A stretch of 64,000 nt of DNA, from positions 4,547,810 to 4,611,809 of the forward strand of contig CM041197.1 in the NCBI GenBank assembly GCA_023078555.1. The letters are read 5' to 3'. The notes below the pieces were generated by a model that saw nothing but the letters and a program-made list of their open reading frames with translations, made no database searches and was not told the DNA's origin. This DNA is from Ulva prolifera (lineage: Eukaryota; Chlorophyta; Ulvophyceae; Ulvales; Ulvaceae). A program made the position numbers and the translations under genes. Position 1 is the first letter of the stretch. Every line of letters begins with the position of its first letter. Shown piece after piece: positions 21,424 to 34,700 of the stretch.

Positions 21424-23852
21424 CTGCACACCGTCTCAGCTGCCGAGCTGCATTCACTGGCGCTACCAGAAGCAGAAATCTGAATTGCATCAGATGCTAT
21501 GTTGCCGTGTGCTGTTTTGGAGTGGACAGCACGAATGACAGGCATCTGTCGGCATGAAGCGTGTGAGTGTGAAGTAGCCTGTCGGTGGTGCGAAAGGCGA
21601 GTTCCTGCAGAAGCCATAACTGGCCTCTCAGGTTCTGAGAGGTCGCAGCGAGATAAATCTTACTGCGTTATAGGCTATAACTAGGGCTGGCCTATACTGG
21701 TATAAGGGTTTATACCGGTGTATGGGTATAAGATATATGTACCGATATAAGTTCAAAATCAACAGAATAAGGGGTATAATCTCGTTATGTCGATATACCC
21801 TTGAGAGGGATATATTCAGGCTGCGATACCCTTGCAGAACATGATTCCCCCCAGCAACGGGGGTATAGTGGGACTGCGGAGCCTACCAGTGCATTAAATA
21901 TCTGTTGATCTGTTCGCATCCGTGCTAGTCGTCAGCGATGCACATCGGAGATTGAAAGCGATCTGCAGTCCGCAATTCAGTTCAGCAATGTGTCTTTGTC
22001 ATCTGAGTAAGTTGTGCGTAAAATACTGACAGTCTTGTCGTCCAAAGCGAAGCCGGATCGGCTTGGTCCAGGCTGAGCGTTGTCGAGGTCCCAAGTGTCC
22101 CCACACACGCTTTCAAGTTAGTATGCAGTCATGTGGGCAAGGTTTTCAGCTCGGCGGCCCAAGGTTGCCTGCTCGGCGTCAGCTCGGCAGCCCGTCGAAG
22201 TGTCATGCGAATGACCACACACTCGGGCACACGTCGCGCAGCTCACGTTAACAGAAGAGCTGCGAAGTCAGTGAGCCCTGTTGCGTTAATCGCAAACAAA
22301 CATGCCATTTTTGTGCTTCTGGTTGCTGTGTACGTGCACTACGGCCAGTAGCATCGATCGCATGGTGTGCTGTCCACAGCGATCCGAGTGTCCGACACGC
22401 ACAGATCGGATGAATATATCCTGCCACATTCTCAGTCTGTATATGTGTACTGCTATAGTCCCGATATGTATACATACTGCTGCTAGGAACGCCATGCCCC
22501 TTGAGCGCGAGCCAGCACATGATCACGTTTTGCGTCAGTTGACAAGCTCAGGAAGCTAGCATGGATCACTTCAACAATGCTGAACACTTTAGAACAAGAA
22601 TAGGTGAATGGGATGTGCGTTGTGAAAGGGCTGTGAACGGGCTGTGAATGGGTTATGGACGGGCTCTGAAACGGTCCTCATAATACTGTCTCTTGGCCAC
22701 CATACACATCGCCAGTCAATTCAGTGACTAGTGTAGGCGTGAACTACTGTTCATGTAGATTCCAACGATGTTTTAATCTTGCTTTGCAACTTTGTGAGCG
22801 AATTAGAATCAATTCTGGAAAGTGAGTGAGGCATTGAATGTTTTTCCATTCTGAACCAAAACATTATTCGATGTCTACACAGCGCCTATTGATATGAACT
22901 GACAAGTATTGACATCCGTGCAAACCACAAGAACAAGGGCTTTCTCAATATCTAATTACTTTTGTGCTCCGAGTTTTCATTGCGTCCATAATCGATAACG
23001 TTCATTATACCTGTATCCTATACTTTGATACCCAGGGTATAAGAATACATACCCTTATACCGGTATATGGAACCCAATATACCCCTCAGGGCCAGCCTTA
23101 GTTATAGGCTATCACTTATAGCACTTCAGATGCATGTTTAGTGGGCTGGAAGTAGCTTGTGATGTGCTGCTTGGTGGTCTCACAAATGCACAATTCGCTG
23201 GATCCAACAGCTTATCATGGCATGGCACGCCACTTTACAAAACAACATGTCGCTGCTGGCAGTTCTGGCATCGAGACGCACTGCGGAAATGATCCAGCTG
23301 TTGGAATGATTCCTCCTCTGTGTTGGTCGAGCCCATCATCTGCATGGACATGCGACACTGTCTGGGACGCCTGGACTGGTTTAATGAGGCGTTGCTGTCC
23401 TCACGAACTAAAGTGAGGACGCAGATACCATGCGCTCGGGGCAGCATCGTGTATGAACGTGCGTGGTGGCCTACTGTGACCGTGCGCCGAGTCCGCCAGC
23501 ACACTCCGACCGCATGATCGGCACCGGGCTCAGACTTTCCTGCAGCATGCCCGGAGACAGGCAGATATTGCTGAATAATGTTGCCGAGCCTCGATGTCTC
23601 TGTCATCAAGTCGCAGTTCACACAGCGAGAGCAGACGCGCGAGTCATCGGGTCGCACCATCGTCCCAATACAAGCCACAGATACCTCTAGATCAGAAGTG
23701 CCTAGCGTGCGCTTCTTCAGCTGGAAGTCTGAGGGCACTTGGACCTTTTCCGGTGCTGTAGCAGCCGCTGCACCGCAGCGAATGCTGCTTCTCTGCAATG
23801 GCTTTGCAACAGGCTTTGGGCAACCAGTCACACATGAGCGGGCGGACGACAT
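18633..23852 (-). CDS. Aldo/keto reductase, Tas-like, tandem copy C
   Basis: Predicted aldo/keto reductase with the same seven exons: 23852-23658, 23339-23282, 21423-21285, 20480-20273, 19850-19699, 19402-19154, 18795-18633, about 387 aa. The frame is intact throughout. Exon 3 reads [16 protein letters not shown] and IVATK, exon 4 [14 protein letters not shown], exon 6 [16 protein letters not shown], exon 7 [15 protein letters not shown]. Intron 2 is stretched to 1.9 kb by a transposon at 21679-23100. Exons 1-2 and the upstream flank are closest to copy B, while exons 3-7 and the downstream flank are closest to copy D, so this copy is a mosaic. Arg at the exon 5/6 junction is encoded AG|G here and CG|G in the others, a silent change at the splice site. 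Intron 3 opens with AAGGCACGC. Confidence 0.9.
20079..20150. repeat. Palindrome and dispersed repeat in intron 4 of copy C
   Basis: GTGATCGGGCCCGATCAC is a perfect 18-bp palindrome, followed by an A/T-rich foldback (GAATATCTCTGAAAA) and the GGTGGCAGCCCTGAAAATGC block. Copy D has the same unit at about 27584-27660 with the palindrome broken by one base. The last block is shared with 7741 and 52074. Confidence 0.55.
21679..23100. mobile_element. Non-autonomous hAT-like DNA transposon in intron 2 of copy C
   Basis: The insert is flanked by the direct repeat GTTATAGGCTAT (21667-21678 and 23101-23112). Its ends carry inverted repeats: TAGGGCTGGCC from 21682 and, on the other strand, TAAGGCTGGCC from 23100. 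Subterminal regions are crowded with TATACC/GGTATA motifs in both orientations. The interior is AT-richer than its surroundings and has no open frame above about 90 codons, so no transposase is encoded. The homologous intron of copy B lacks the insert. The TIR start resembles hAT elements, but hAT makes 8-bp duplications and the repeat here reads 12, so the class is tentative. Confidence 0.75.
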
Positions 23853-23859
23853 AGTATCG

Positions 23860-25260
23860 AAGTAGACCGTAGATATGTGTGTTCGGTCGGTCTGCTCGTG
23901 TATGTTATGAAAGCAATCACCTGCGCAAGGGTCGTAAAATTGCAAGTTGCTTCCGCAGTATTGATGCTCAATATTAATTAATGTGCAGGCGTCAGTGTGA
24001 CAGAGTGAGTTTTCACGGACCGCAGTGATTCAAGACAATCTATTCTTGATGTGCGATTCGTCTTGCCGCTCGTTTGCTGCCGGAGACTGGTACGAGGCAA
24101 TTCGGGCGTTTGTGGCCCTGAATTCACACACATGAGTGGCACCGAGCAGAAGTTTGCCACTAGTAGCCACTGCCGACACCATGCCGTGGCGACGCCCTAA
24201 CGCACCGCAGCGCAGCAGTGGCTGCCGTCGGTCTGATCCAGAGCGAGGCAAATGATAATTCTGCATGGCAGATTGCAGGGCAGTTTTGGCAAATGCATTA
24301 ACACTGGTAATTTATCAGGCGTCGAATCGATCCGGCCCAGACAACAACTCCTATAGGAGCTACACATAGGAGCTACCTTCTGAAAATATATTATTATACA
24401 TCATTGTGGTTGACTGCATATGCACCATAGAAGGTCGGCTTTGGTGCACGGTGCACGAACATTGATACCACCTCGCATCGTGGTCACTGTTAGCATCCAT
24501 AAAATGACTAGAAAATTGCAACATGTATACTTGTCCAGTAGAGCAGAAAGACGATCACTGGCCAATGTGACTGATGTCGGCAACTTCAAATTTCCTCTTA
24601 GGAGGCCTGAGCCATGCGCATGATGGTGGCAGCGCTGAAACATGCAAATCAACAGCCAAGAGCAAAGGCGGCCGGGAGGCTGTGCCAGTATGCATGCATG
24701 CTACCTCCTCTGATTCCGACCCGCAAGACGTCCTCACCTTGACGTACACACTCTCTAGAGCTGATCAGCTGACATGCAGAGCTCACAGTAATTCAGACTT
24801 ACTTTACTTGACACTCGGTCGCGGTACGTGCACCTTTTGTCGCGATTGCAACTGTGGAGGCACTGCCAGGCTGGCATCAGCATCACAGAGCCGCCAACCG
24901 AGAGGGCTGCATGGCTGGACACCTTGAAGTGCGGCAATCAAAGACTGAATGTGCGGGATGGTGGCCCTGGCAGCACAAGCCAAAGTGTCCAGCCAGACAC
25001 CAACACAGTGGTGCGCCCTCAGTCTATCAATATCCAACCCAACTGTGCAAGTTGAGCTGAAGAACAGAGCACAACAGCAGTGTGCATGGCCGAACTACCA
25101 CCTCCCCTGGCTTGAGCTCAATTGCACCACCAGTGTCCTCGACTGTGTATGCACCCTGTCTGGCATGCAGGACAAGGGCGAGCACTGCTCTCGCGGACAG
25201 CGACTCAGCGACACTGCGTTGCCTCGTCTCCGACCTCCCACCATAGCTACCTGATTATTG
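23860..25260. repeat. Upstream flank of copy C, duplicate of the copy B flank
   Basis: It corresponds to 15030-16020, with an extra segment of about 350 bases (about 24270-24620) that the B flank lacks. No gene is supported. Confidence 0.55.
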
Positions 25261-25269
25261 CGCAGAAAA

Positions 25270-28200
25270 CGCCTACGTCAAGAGTGCGGTGAGCTATAGC
25301 AACCCAGTCACCATCTTGGATGCGGACCTATCATATAGGAAGCAGTCATTCTGGACTGTGATGGGCAGCGGCGGTGCGAGGTATCTTGCACATCATCGCA
25401 ACAGGGTTGGCACGAAAGAAAAAAAAAAAGCTCGCACCCGATCCCACTTCACAGTCCACCACTGATCGCGTCATGGTCCCGGCCCGCAAAATGTTCTCAA
25501 CACACAGCAACTCTGCTTTGCACTGCCACATCGCACTGTGACATTGCAAGCCCCCCCGCTGCGCTCCCACGTTCAAGATCTGACGGTGCAAAACAGTTGC
25601 CATAACTCCCTGAACCCGACCCCTTCCCGGCTGGAAACACACAGGCACTGTCCAAGGCAGATGCCAGAGTGCTGCCACTATGGTGTAGCCGCGCCGATCG
25701 CAGGCCGTTGGCAGCTACCCCATGGCCGCCAATCGCAGCCACGCACCAAGCCCGCAAGCCCAGCTGTGATTGACGGCCTTCTCCGACTCGCTGCCGACGC
25801 AGAGTCATCTCAGGAAGATCATGGCCATGTAATGACAGCGGTCAAGATGGAATTGGCAGCTGTGCGGCGTCGCAGTTCCAGCTTGATGCCAAAGTATACG
25901 GTACAACAGACAATGAAAAGGGCATGGTCGCTCGGCCCGCTCAACCGCGCCTTTGTTGTCAAAGCAACCACAATGCAACGCACACTGTGGGTCGGCTGTG
26001 GGCGCGAGGCACTCAGTCGGCCCACTCGGGGAAGCGGTCCTCCATGTGGATGGCGTCCACCGCGGCCAGCGTCTCCTCATCGAGCTCGAGCTGGCACGCC
26101 GCCAGGTACTCGTCCATCTGCTCAACCTTTGTCTGGCCGGTGATCACCGCGCCCATGTGCCACCTCGACGCCGCCCTGCAAACCACCACCGCCTCAGGGG
26201 CCAGCACCATCTCAACGGGAGACGCCGCACATGCCTCGGGCTTTACGGCCGTGTATGCATGTGTGACGTTGGCGTCGTGCAACCCGGCGTGGGCCGCCGC
26301 AGGTTGAGCGCCCCGGGTGCAGACGCTCACACGAGGGTTTTGCAGCACAGCATCACAGGACTTGCGCACCAGAGCCGCTCTCCGGCTCGCGAGCCGCTGC
26401 ACATGCATGTTGGCACTAGCACATCACAGCCGCGTCGCCGTCAGACTCCAGGTTCGTGAAAGGCTACATGCATGTCCACCATCGACGGGAGGGATCGGTG
26501 GTCACGCTGGGAATGTGACCGAGAGGTGCGCACCACGCCACCGCGAGCTGCGTGGGGCTGAGGCCCTTGCTTTCTGCGAGCGCGGCGTACTTCTCGACCG
26601 CGGCGGCGACGCGCTCGCTGGCGTACCGCGGCTGGAACTCCGGGTTTTTGGCGTGCCGCGCACCCTCCGGCTTCGCACCGCCGCGGTACTTGCCGCTGAG
26701 GAAGCCCCCGGCCAGCACGCCGTAGGGGATGAGCCGCACGCCGTAGACGTTGCACACCTCAGATAGATCCATGTCAAACTTCCTGCACCACGGCCGGACG
26801 ATAAGAGCCTCGAAGCATGGCGATGCAGAGCGTTGTCATTGATGTGCTCTGCCATTGCCGTATTGGCAATCGTTGCTGAGGGGGGCCAGATCATGATGCA
26901 CTTTCAGATAATTGGGCTCAGCAGCTCGGCGTGTGCGCGCGCTGCGAAAAGGCCGATTGGGCTGCTTCAGGTCGGCACGGAAAGCAACGGCAGCTGCCGT
27001 AGGCCAGCAAAGATGACAGCAGAATCGAAACAACAATTGCATTCACAAAACAATGATGAGAAAGGGCACAGGCGGGGGCCCCGCACCGGTCGCAGAGGGA
27101 GAAGTCGTTCTGGATGGTGACGGGCAGCGGCACCCAGAGGCGCTTCGCCGTCTCACACATCATCGTCAGCCCGTACGCCGTCTCGTTGCTGACGCCCCAG
27201 TGCCTGATCTTGCCCTCCTCGATCAGCTCGCCCATCGCCTGCACCAGCAGCACGGCCATCGCCGCTGCGGCCACACGCGTCCCAACACAGCACGCGGGTG
27301 CTGGACCGCGGGTCGCTGCTGCAGCCAGACGCGTCATTTCGTGCATCCATACGCGACAGCTGCAGCAGCGACTACAGCCACACGCGTTCCAGCACGCTCA
27401 GCACGCTCAGCACACGCTGCAGAGGAACAGCCACGCAACCAGCCGGCCGGGGGGCATGGAGAGGATGGGACATGTCCATTGAGTAAGAGTCACATCGGTG
27501 GTGTAGATTGCAGTCACAATCGGAGGACGCAACCTCCAGCTATGCACCCTATGAGCCACCACAGCGTCTTGAAATGTGTTGTGTGATCGGTCCCGATCAC
27601 ATTATAGAATATCTCTGAAAATTCAGATATTTTTTCGGGGTGGCAGCCCCGAAAATGCTGCAAGGCGACCCAACAGTAGTCTTGACGCACCGCCTCTCGG
27701 TCGTTCGATCAATCACGCGATGAGCTCAGGTGGAGGGGGGGGGTGTGGCATCTGACGCCATCTCAAGGCCAGAGCGGCGCGCGAGCGATGGAGGGGAGGG
27801 GGCACACCTGAACGACGACGTCAAAGTCCGGCGCCGGCCTGGCCTGCGTGGGGTCGTAGCGGCTGCGGCTAAGCATGGGCACGTAGCGCGCCGGCCAGTG
27901 CAGCTGGTACAGGTCGATGTGGTCCGTCTGCAGCCGCTCAAGCGAGCCGTTCACGCCGCGGCGGATGTGCTCCCGCGACACCACGCCCGCGTTCGGTTTC
28001 TCCGCATCGGCACCCCTGCACCCACCCACTCCACCGCTATCGAGGTTGCCATACAAAGCACAGCTATGGGGGTCGCCTGGCAGGGTGTCACGACCAGCGT
28101 GGCAGGTGCAGGACTATGTTGTACACTTGCATGGGGCTGCAGGGTGGCTTTGGTGTAGCGGATCATGAGCGGCGGAATGCAAGGGGCGTGTGGGAGCAGC

Positions 28201-28930
28201 AGGTCCAGGGCGCACAGCAGGTCCAGGGAATGCGGAGGGGCGAGCGTCCCAGACACCTGCACCAGAGACAGCCTTGCCGCGTGCCCGGGTACACTGTTCA
28301 CACCCGGTGCAGTTCATGGAACAGCTCATAGTGTGCATCCGCTGGGCCCAACTCCTAGAACGCAATGACGCTACGCGATGCATCGTGGGCTGGAGATCGA
28401 GCTGGGTTCGGGTGTGAAGGGTGAAAGCACCTGTGCAGGTGTACGGAAGAGGCTCAGGTTCGGGAGGCCGGGCGCCATCGCCTACGCGGCAGCGGGCCTC
28501 GAGGCCACAGCTGACGATCGTGCAGAAAGGGCCCGCCCCTGCGGACCGGGGTCTGAAAGGTGGCCTTGCCCTCGCCGCCGAGAGAACAAGGAAGTGAAGC
28601 AAGGCTGAATCTACTCGGCCGTGATCTGGTGTGGACTGTGGTGCCGATGGTCTGTGTCGCGGTGCATACGGATGTGCATTCGGATGCATAGCCGTATTAG
28701 AGTGCATGGCCACGGCCAAGGCAATGACGAGGGAGTCTGGGGGGGCGCCGTCGCTGGGTGGGCGTGGTGCGGTCGCAGGGGGCGTGCCTTTGTGGCGACG
28801 ATCATGTCGTCGCGGCAGGCCCGCGCCTTCATCCAGCGGCCGATGATGCGCTCGCTGTCGCCACACCACTCCTTCTTTGGCATCACCGGGTACAGCTCTG
28901 CGGAGTCCAGGAAGTTGCCGCCTCTGCCTG
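25270..28930. repeat. Segmental duplication, distal copy
   Basis: Partner of 17890-21423. A poly-A tract in both copies (18050 and 25420) differs slightly in length, and D has extra sequence at about 27290-27420, in intron 4, that C lacks. Confidence 0.85.
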
Positions 28931-29854
28931 CACACCAGCGCAGATCACCCTGCTGCATTGTGGTTGGGACCGCCACAGTCAGAGTTGTGAAAGTACACTG
29001 GATTATGTGGGACGTTATGGTGGACTGCATGTATGGCTGGGTTTGAGAGTTATCTGTGGGCAGAGGTACGTGTGAGTTGATGCTTGCCATGTAGAGTGCC
29101 AAGCTTTTGCAGAAGGGCGCGATTTGGCCACGCGATATTGGATACTCCTCGCATGTTGATCTAGCGCAAATGTTAGTCGGCTCATGGCTTGCGAGCTGTG
29201 CTGGTTTTTGGTCTCACTGAGTTGCAGGTCACTGCATGTGCCAGCTGAGGCGAGCCTGTCATAGCATAGCAAGCCATTTCAACTATAGTGTTGCAGCTTG
29301 CAGTGCTGGTCGGGACGCACTGCGGAAATGATCCAGCTGTTGAAATGATTCCTCCTCTGTGTTGGTCGAGCCCATCATCTGCAAGGACATGCGGCGGTGT
29401 CGGGGGCACCGCGACTGGTCCAGTTGCGCACCAATTCTTTCATGTACTCTTACAAAGACGCAAGTGCCATGCGCTCGAGGCAGCAAAGGCGGTGGCCTGC
29501 CGACACCACACACCGACCACGTATCAGTGTCGCGAAGAAGACTTTCCTAAAACATGCCTTGATACAGATAAATTGGCTTGAACTTGTGTCTTCATGCCTT
29601 TCTGTCATCACGTCGCAGTGCACGCCGCGAGAGCAGACGTGCAAGTCCTGGGGTCGCACCATCGTCCCAATACAAGCCACAGAAACCTCCAGATCAGAAG
29701 TGCCTAGCTTTCGCTTCTTCAGCTGGAAGTCCGAAGGTATTTGCACCTTACACGTAGCTGGGGCACCTGCTGCAGCGCAGCGAATTCTGCTTCTCGGCAT
29801 TGGCTTTGCAGCGGGCTGTAGGCAGGCAGTCACGCATGAGCAGGCGGACAGCAT
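26013..29854 (-). CDS. Aldo/keto reductase, Tas-like, tandem copy D
   Basis: Predicted aldo/keto reductase, 387 aa. Exons 29854-29660, 29378-29321, 28927-28789, 28015-27808, 27238-27087, 26782-26534, 26175-26013; all phases agree and no stop interrupts. The N-terminal extension ([18 protein letters not shown]) has diverged from B and C, and the first strand reads [18 protein letters not shown]. Exon 3 reads [20 protein letters not shown] as in C; catalytic Asp, Tyr, Lys and His are all present. Exons 6 and 7 and the intron between them match copy C without a visible difference, while exons 1-2 differ clearly, suggesting recent exchange of the 3' half. Intron 3 again opens with AAGGCACGC. Confidence 0.9.
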
Positions 29855-30159
29855 CTTGACGAAAGGGGCAGTAGATCTGCGAGCGACTGGCCTGCTCGTG
29901 GATATTTCAATGCAGTGAACTTCGTAACGGTCGTACAAGTGCAGGTGGCCTTCGGCAGTAGCGTGCTGGCGTCCGTAACAAGGAGCTGGAATACACGAAT
30001 TGCAGGTTTCAGAGACCTGCTCAGGTTGACCTACGGCTTCTGTCTCCTTCTTGATGCTCATTTCTCACGCGCGTCACTGGTACGTGGCAATTGGGGCGTT
30101 GGTGGCCCCGACTTCAACACAAATGGGATACACCCGTAGCCACTGCCGTGCTCTTGACG

Positions 30160-31750
30160 CATGGCGGTGCTGCTGCGGCCGCTTTCTGGTACAGTGGCCG
30201 AGCACAGAGTGAGACAAACGATGACCACAAATGGGCCTTCAGAGTAGTGAAGGCTCCTGCATTGACAGCTGCGGGCATCCAGCCGAGTCAGCCGTTCCTC
30301 CCGCACAAATGCACGATATAGATTCCGACTTCCGCGAGTTCGGAATCACTGCACATCGTGACTGGTGTGAGGGATAAGAACATTAACGACTGGTGATACC
30401 CTCATGACAATCACGGGCCAAGAAGACTAGTGTCGACCTGCCCAAGTTTCAGGGCCACATGAGCCGGCTGCATGATTCGTGCCTCCGCCAGAGAAAGCAG
30501 ACATCCCCGGGCCCGGATCAAGCAGTCCTGGGAAGCAGGGCCGTATGAGCCAATTTCACTTCTAGTAATCAATCAGAGTTGCAACGAGCTTCAACTGCAG
30601 CAATCAACAAATCACTGGCAAAGACATGATGCCGGCAGTGTTGGCATACCAAGGCAGCTGGGCTTAGACTGCAGCGGTGCCAGCTTACAGGCACAGCGCG
30701 CAGCATGGGCCTTGCTCACAGCAGCACGCCACAGCACCCAGCACGTCCCCAGCGCACAGCGGAGCAGCGCGCTCGTCTCAGTGTCAGGCCAGACACCCAG
30801 ACACTGCCCTTCTAAAAGCCCCCCTGCAACAACGCTGCAGTCCCAGAAATCACTGGAGCAATCGCGCCGTGCCGACAGAAGCAGACCGTCCCAGTGCTCT
30901 GTGGAGCATGCCCGTGCCCGAGCCTACGGTAAATCTCACCGCCTTGCCCAGTGGAGTCACCGCCCCAGCCAGCCAGACAGCCCACGCGCTGCGCAGGGTT
31001 CTTCGGTCTGCTGCGCGGCCAGCCTGGGCCGGAGCACGCGCAGCATGCACGCACGTGCTCGGTCCTGGACGCCCAGCAAGCATGCATGAACGACGCACGC
31101 ACACGCTCACTCTTAGAGGCCCAGAGTGCATGCTCCGCACGGCGTGTCCTCTATGCGTGCGTGGCAGACGGCGCGTGCAAGCTGCAGCCGTGCCCGCGAC
31201 AAGAGTGGCAACACGGCACCACGACACGAGTGTCGGTATGCGCCATCAAGCACACTGCTGCAGGCTCGCCGGTGAAGGGTCACAGCTCCCAGCACACAGC
31301 ACGGGCGCAGCGACCAGCCGAGCAAGTGGCGCCGGCACGGGATCGCCGCGTGGGTGACTCATCGCCCGCGCCGTGCAGAGTCCACGTCGCCAGCGTGCAG
31401 CCGTGGTGCCTGAACCCCTCTAGTGGCCCTCTGGTGGCCACGCACCATCATGTGGCAGCTGCAGCGCCACATGCGTTTGGTCCGGGCGTACCATCACCAA
31501 CGGTGCAGTGCACGGGGCCGCGCGCAATGCCATGAGCACCAGACCCGCACGCACCGGGATCTATTTGTGCGTACGACGCACAAAGAAGGCCCCCAGACAT
31601 GCACATGCACGTCATGACCTGGGTCGGGTCGCCCCCGATCTCCCGTGAGTCGACTCGTGACCAGGTCGCCATTTGAGGGTGCCTGAGGCCTTGGGAGGCA
31701 GCAACAGGAGAGGTTGCGGCGGCGGTGGCTGGTGCAGAGCGAGCCGGGGC
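30160..31750. other. Intergenic between copies D and E, no gene recognised
   Basis: Overlapping plus-strand frames of about 200 codons (30472-31535) are rich in Ala, Arg, His and Cys and run in all three frames at once. That is typical of GC-rich non-coding sequence lacking stops. None has a domain or splice pattern I recognise. Confidence 0.5.
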
Positions 31751-31754
31751 GTGG

Positions 31755-34700
31755 TCAGTCCTTCCATGCGGGGTTGCGGCAGAGCGCGTGGATGCGGTCG
31801 ACGGCCGTCAGCGTCGCCTTGTCCAGCGGCAGCGCCAGCGCGTCCAGGTACTCGTCCATCTGGGCGACCTGGGTCTGGCCCGTGATGACGGAGTCGATGT
31901 GCCACCGCGACGCCGCCCTGCAGCTCAGGAGCACACATGTGTGTACCTCTGCAGCGCCATCGACAACAAGGGAGTCACAGCGGCCAGATGACAGAGATTG
32001 CTACCTTTATGTGCCAGCATGCATGACAGTAGAGAATTGTCAGCTGGAGCTCGTTGCGAACACAGCGCCGGGGGCACGCATCATACGTGCTTACTTATTG
32101 CAGATGCAGATGCTCATCGTGTGGGGCCGGCGCTGCCGTCCGCTCCCGTTTTTTTGCAGCAGAGAGGCGGGGCGCCGCATGCATGCGCGAGCGCACACAC
32201 GCGTGCAAATGCGCGGTATGACAGGGGCGCCGAGAAGGTCGCACCACGCGACCGCGAGCTGCGTGAGGGTCAGCCCCTTGCTCTCCGCGAGCTCTGCGTA
32301 GTGCTCGACCGCGGCCGCGACCGCCGGCGTCGCGTAGCGTGGCTGGAAGCGGGGGATCACGGTGTGCCGCGCGCCCTCCGGCTTCGCGCCGCCGCGGTAC
32401 TTGCCGCTGAGGTAGCCCCCGGCGAGCACGCCGTAGGGGAGCAGCCGCACGCCGTATGCATGGCACGCCTCTGCAATGTCGAGGTCAAAGTGCCTGCAGC
32501 GAATTCTTTTCAAATGTGCAAACTTCGATGTGGTTTCTGTATTGCGGAGAGTACGTTCTTGCATGCCAAGGTGACGGCTTCCGTGCTTGCACATCAACAT
32601 GAGAATGGTACAATGGCGCAACAGACGGGATGTCCCAGTGTGTTGCCACTGGACGAATCCTGGCTGGCCGGTATGCGCAGGTTGCAGATGCATGTCGCCA
32701 TCACCGGCTTGGCTCCAGAGGCGCGTGTACAGCAGTGTTTGTCCTTCAACCAGAGCATTTGATGCTTTCTACTTCCAAACGTGAGGTGACGCCCGCAAAA
32801 CGTCAACGGATGCACCGCGTTTCAGCAGAACAGAACAGGAGCGCCCGCGCTCTGCAGTCAGCAGCGACGGAGCGGATGGTGCAACCCAGTCACCACCGGC
32901 GATGCGCACCGGTCGCAGAGGGAGTAGTCGTTCTGGGTGGTGATGGGCAGGGGCACCCCGAGGCGCTTGGCGGTCTCGCACATCATCGTCACGCCGTACG
33001 CCGTCTCGTTGCTCAGGCCCCAGTGCCGCACCTTCCCGGCCTCAATCAGCTCACCTATAACCTGCAGGAGCAGCGCATGGTGCTGTGTGCATGGTGCTGT
33101 GTGCTGTGTGCAGCGCATGGTGCTGTGAGCAGTGTGGACGAAAGACTCAACATTATGCGAGTGTAACTGTATGCAATGGCTCTCACAGCATCCAGCCTCC
33201 TCTAGGACTGAGAGCGCACAGATGCCTGCACTAGAGACTCCAGTACCCATTGCACTAGACACTCAAGCATCCATTGCACTGAAGGTCAGGTGGGATGGTG
33301 AAGATCCTCAGGGTGGACAGTCGCCCATGTTGCGGACGTCTCCATCTACGCTGTGGCTGCTGTGAATGATCGTGGCTGTGTGGATCCCAGCACTGGACCG
33401 CCACCTTGGCATGTGACTGTGGCCAGTACCTTTGTGGTGATGGGTGGCGACGCCGGGCTAGGCTGGTCTGGCGTCGCTGGACTGCACTGGTAGCGGTGCA
33501 GCAGACCCAAGCAGCCGATCAAAGCACACTACAACAGTCTAGCACACATCACGTGCATACATACGAACATGGACTGCGGTCAAAATGCACTGCAAACATC
33601 TATACATCAGGTCAGCAGGCCCGCACCGAGACGAGCTCTTCAAAGCTGGCCACATCCGAGGCCTTCTGCGGCCGGAACTGCTTCATGCCAAACAGCGGCA
33701 CGGCGCGCGCCGGCCAGTGGAGCTGGTAGAGGTCGATGCGGTCCGTCTGCAGCCGCCGCAGCGAGCCGTGTAGGGCGATGCGCACGGCGGAGGGCGTCAG
33801 CGCCGCCGAAGCGCCCGGGCTTGGCGGGGCAGTCCTACACACCAAGTTTGCACCGTGCAGCAGCGCCAACTGAGCACATCCCCTGTCGTCGTTCCCGATG
33901 GGGCAGCGACATCAGCGCAGCGTTGCTAAATTGCGGGGGAGCTGGCTGGCTATAGGCCCGCCACCTCCACACGCACGCAGCGAAGGCAGTGGTGACTGTG
34001 TGGATCTCACCCAGACACTCGAGGGACAGACCTGTTTGCGGCTACAGTGCTGGCTTGCGTCGGCCCCATCACCTGCATCGTGGCCTCCTGTGACGCTGCC
34101 ATACACGCACCAGGAGCGGAGTGCAGCTGCAACTACGTGAGACCGGCGACTGCAGGGGCAGACGGCGCCAGATTCGGCACGCTGTGTACTGTACTGTATA
34201 TTTGTAAATGCGGACTGCGCCGGACCGGCCGGCGTGCGAGTGCTCTGCCTGCAGAACAAGTCATGACAGCCTGGGCCACTGTGTGGCAGTGTTAAGAGCA
34301 CCAAGGCATGATACAAGGCGATGCGCCCAGAAGCATTGATCTGAAGACCCACCGCGTCTATCCAGTCGAAGGAGACAAACTCGAGCGAACTATTGACACC
34401 GTCTCAGGGCAAGTGCTGTGCCTGTACATGCGGGCGGTACTCTGAGCCCGACTTCGGGCTCTATTTGATCGATGCTTGCATAACGGATGGGACACCTCTC
34501 GCCTGTGGAGTCGGGGCTACAGCTAGCTGATGGGCTAACGCACGGTGCGTGCCACAGTCTGCCGGGAAAACAGGTATCGCAGCGGGCCTGCTGCCCTTCG
34601 AGTCCGGCGAGACTTGCCGCCAGCTGCAGCGGTGCTACCAAAACAACGCCAGGGGTGCCGCTGGAGGGGCCCCGCCGTCACCGCACCCATCGCCCAAGGA

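Noticed and set aside
18633..29854. Processed pseudogenes as the source of the extra reductase copies
   Set aside because: All copies keep every intron and share flanking DNA, so they arose by genomic duplication.
30472..31535. Three overlapping plus-strand frames of about 200 codons
   Set aside because: Simultaneously open frames in GC-rich DNA, without splice signals or recognisable motifs.
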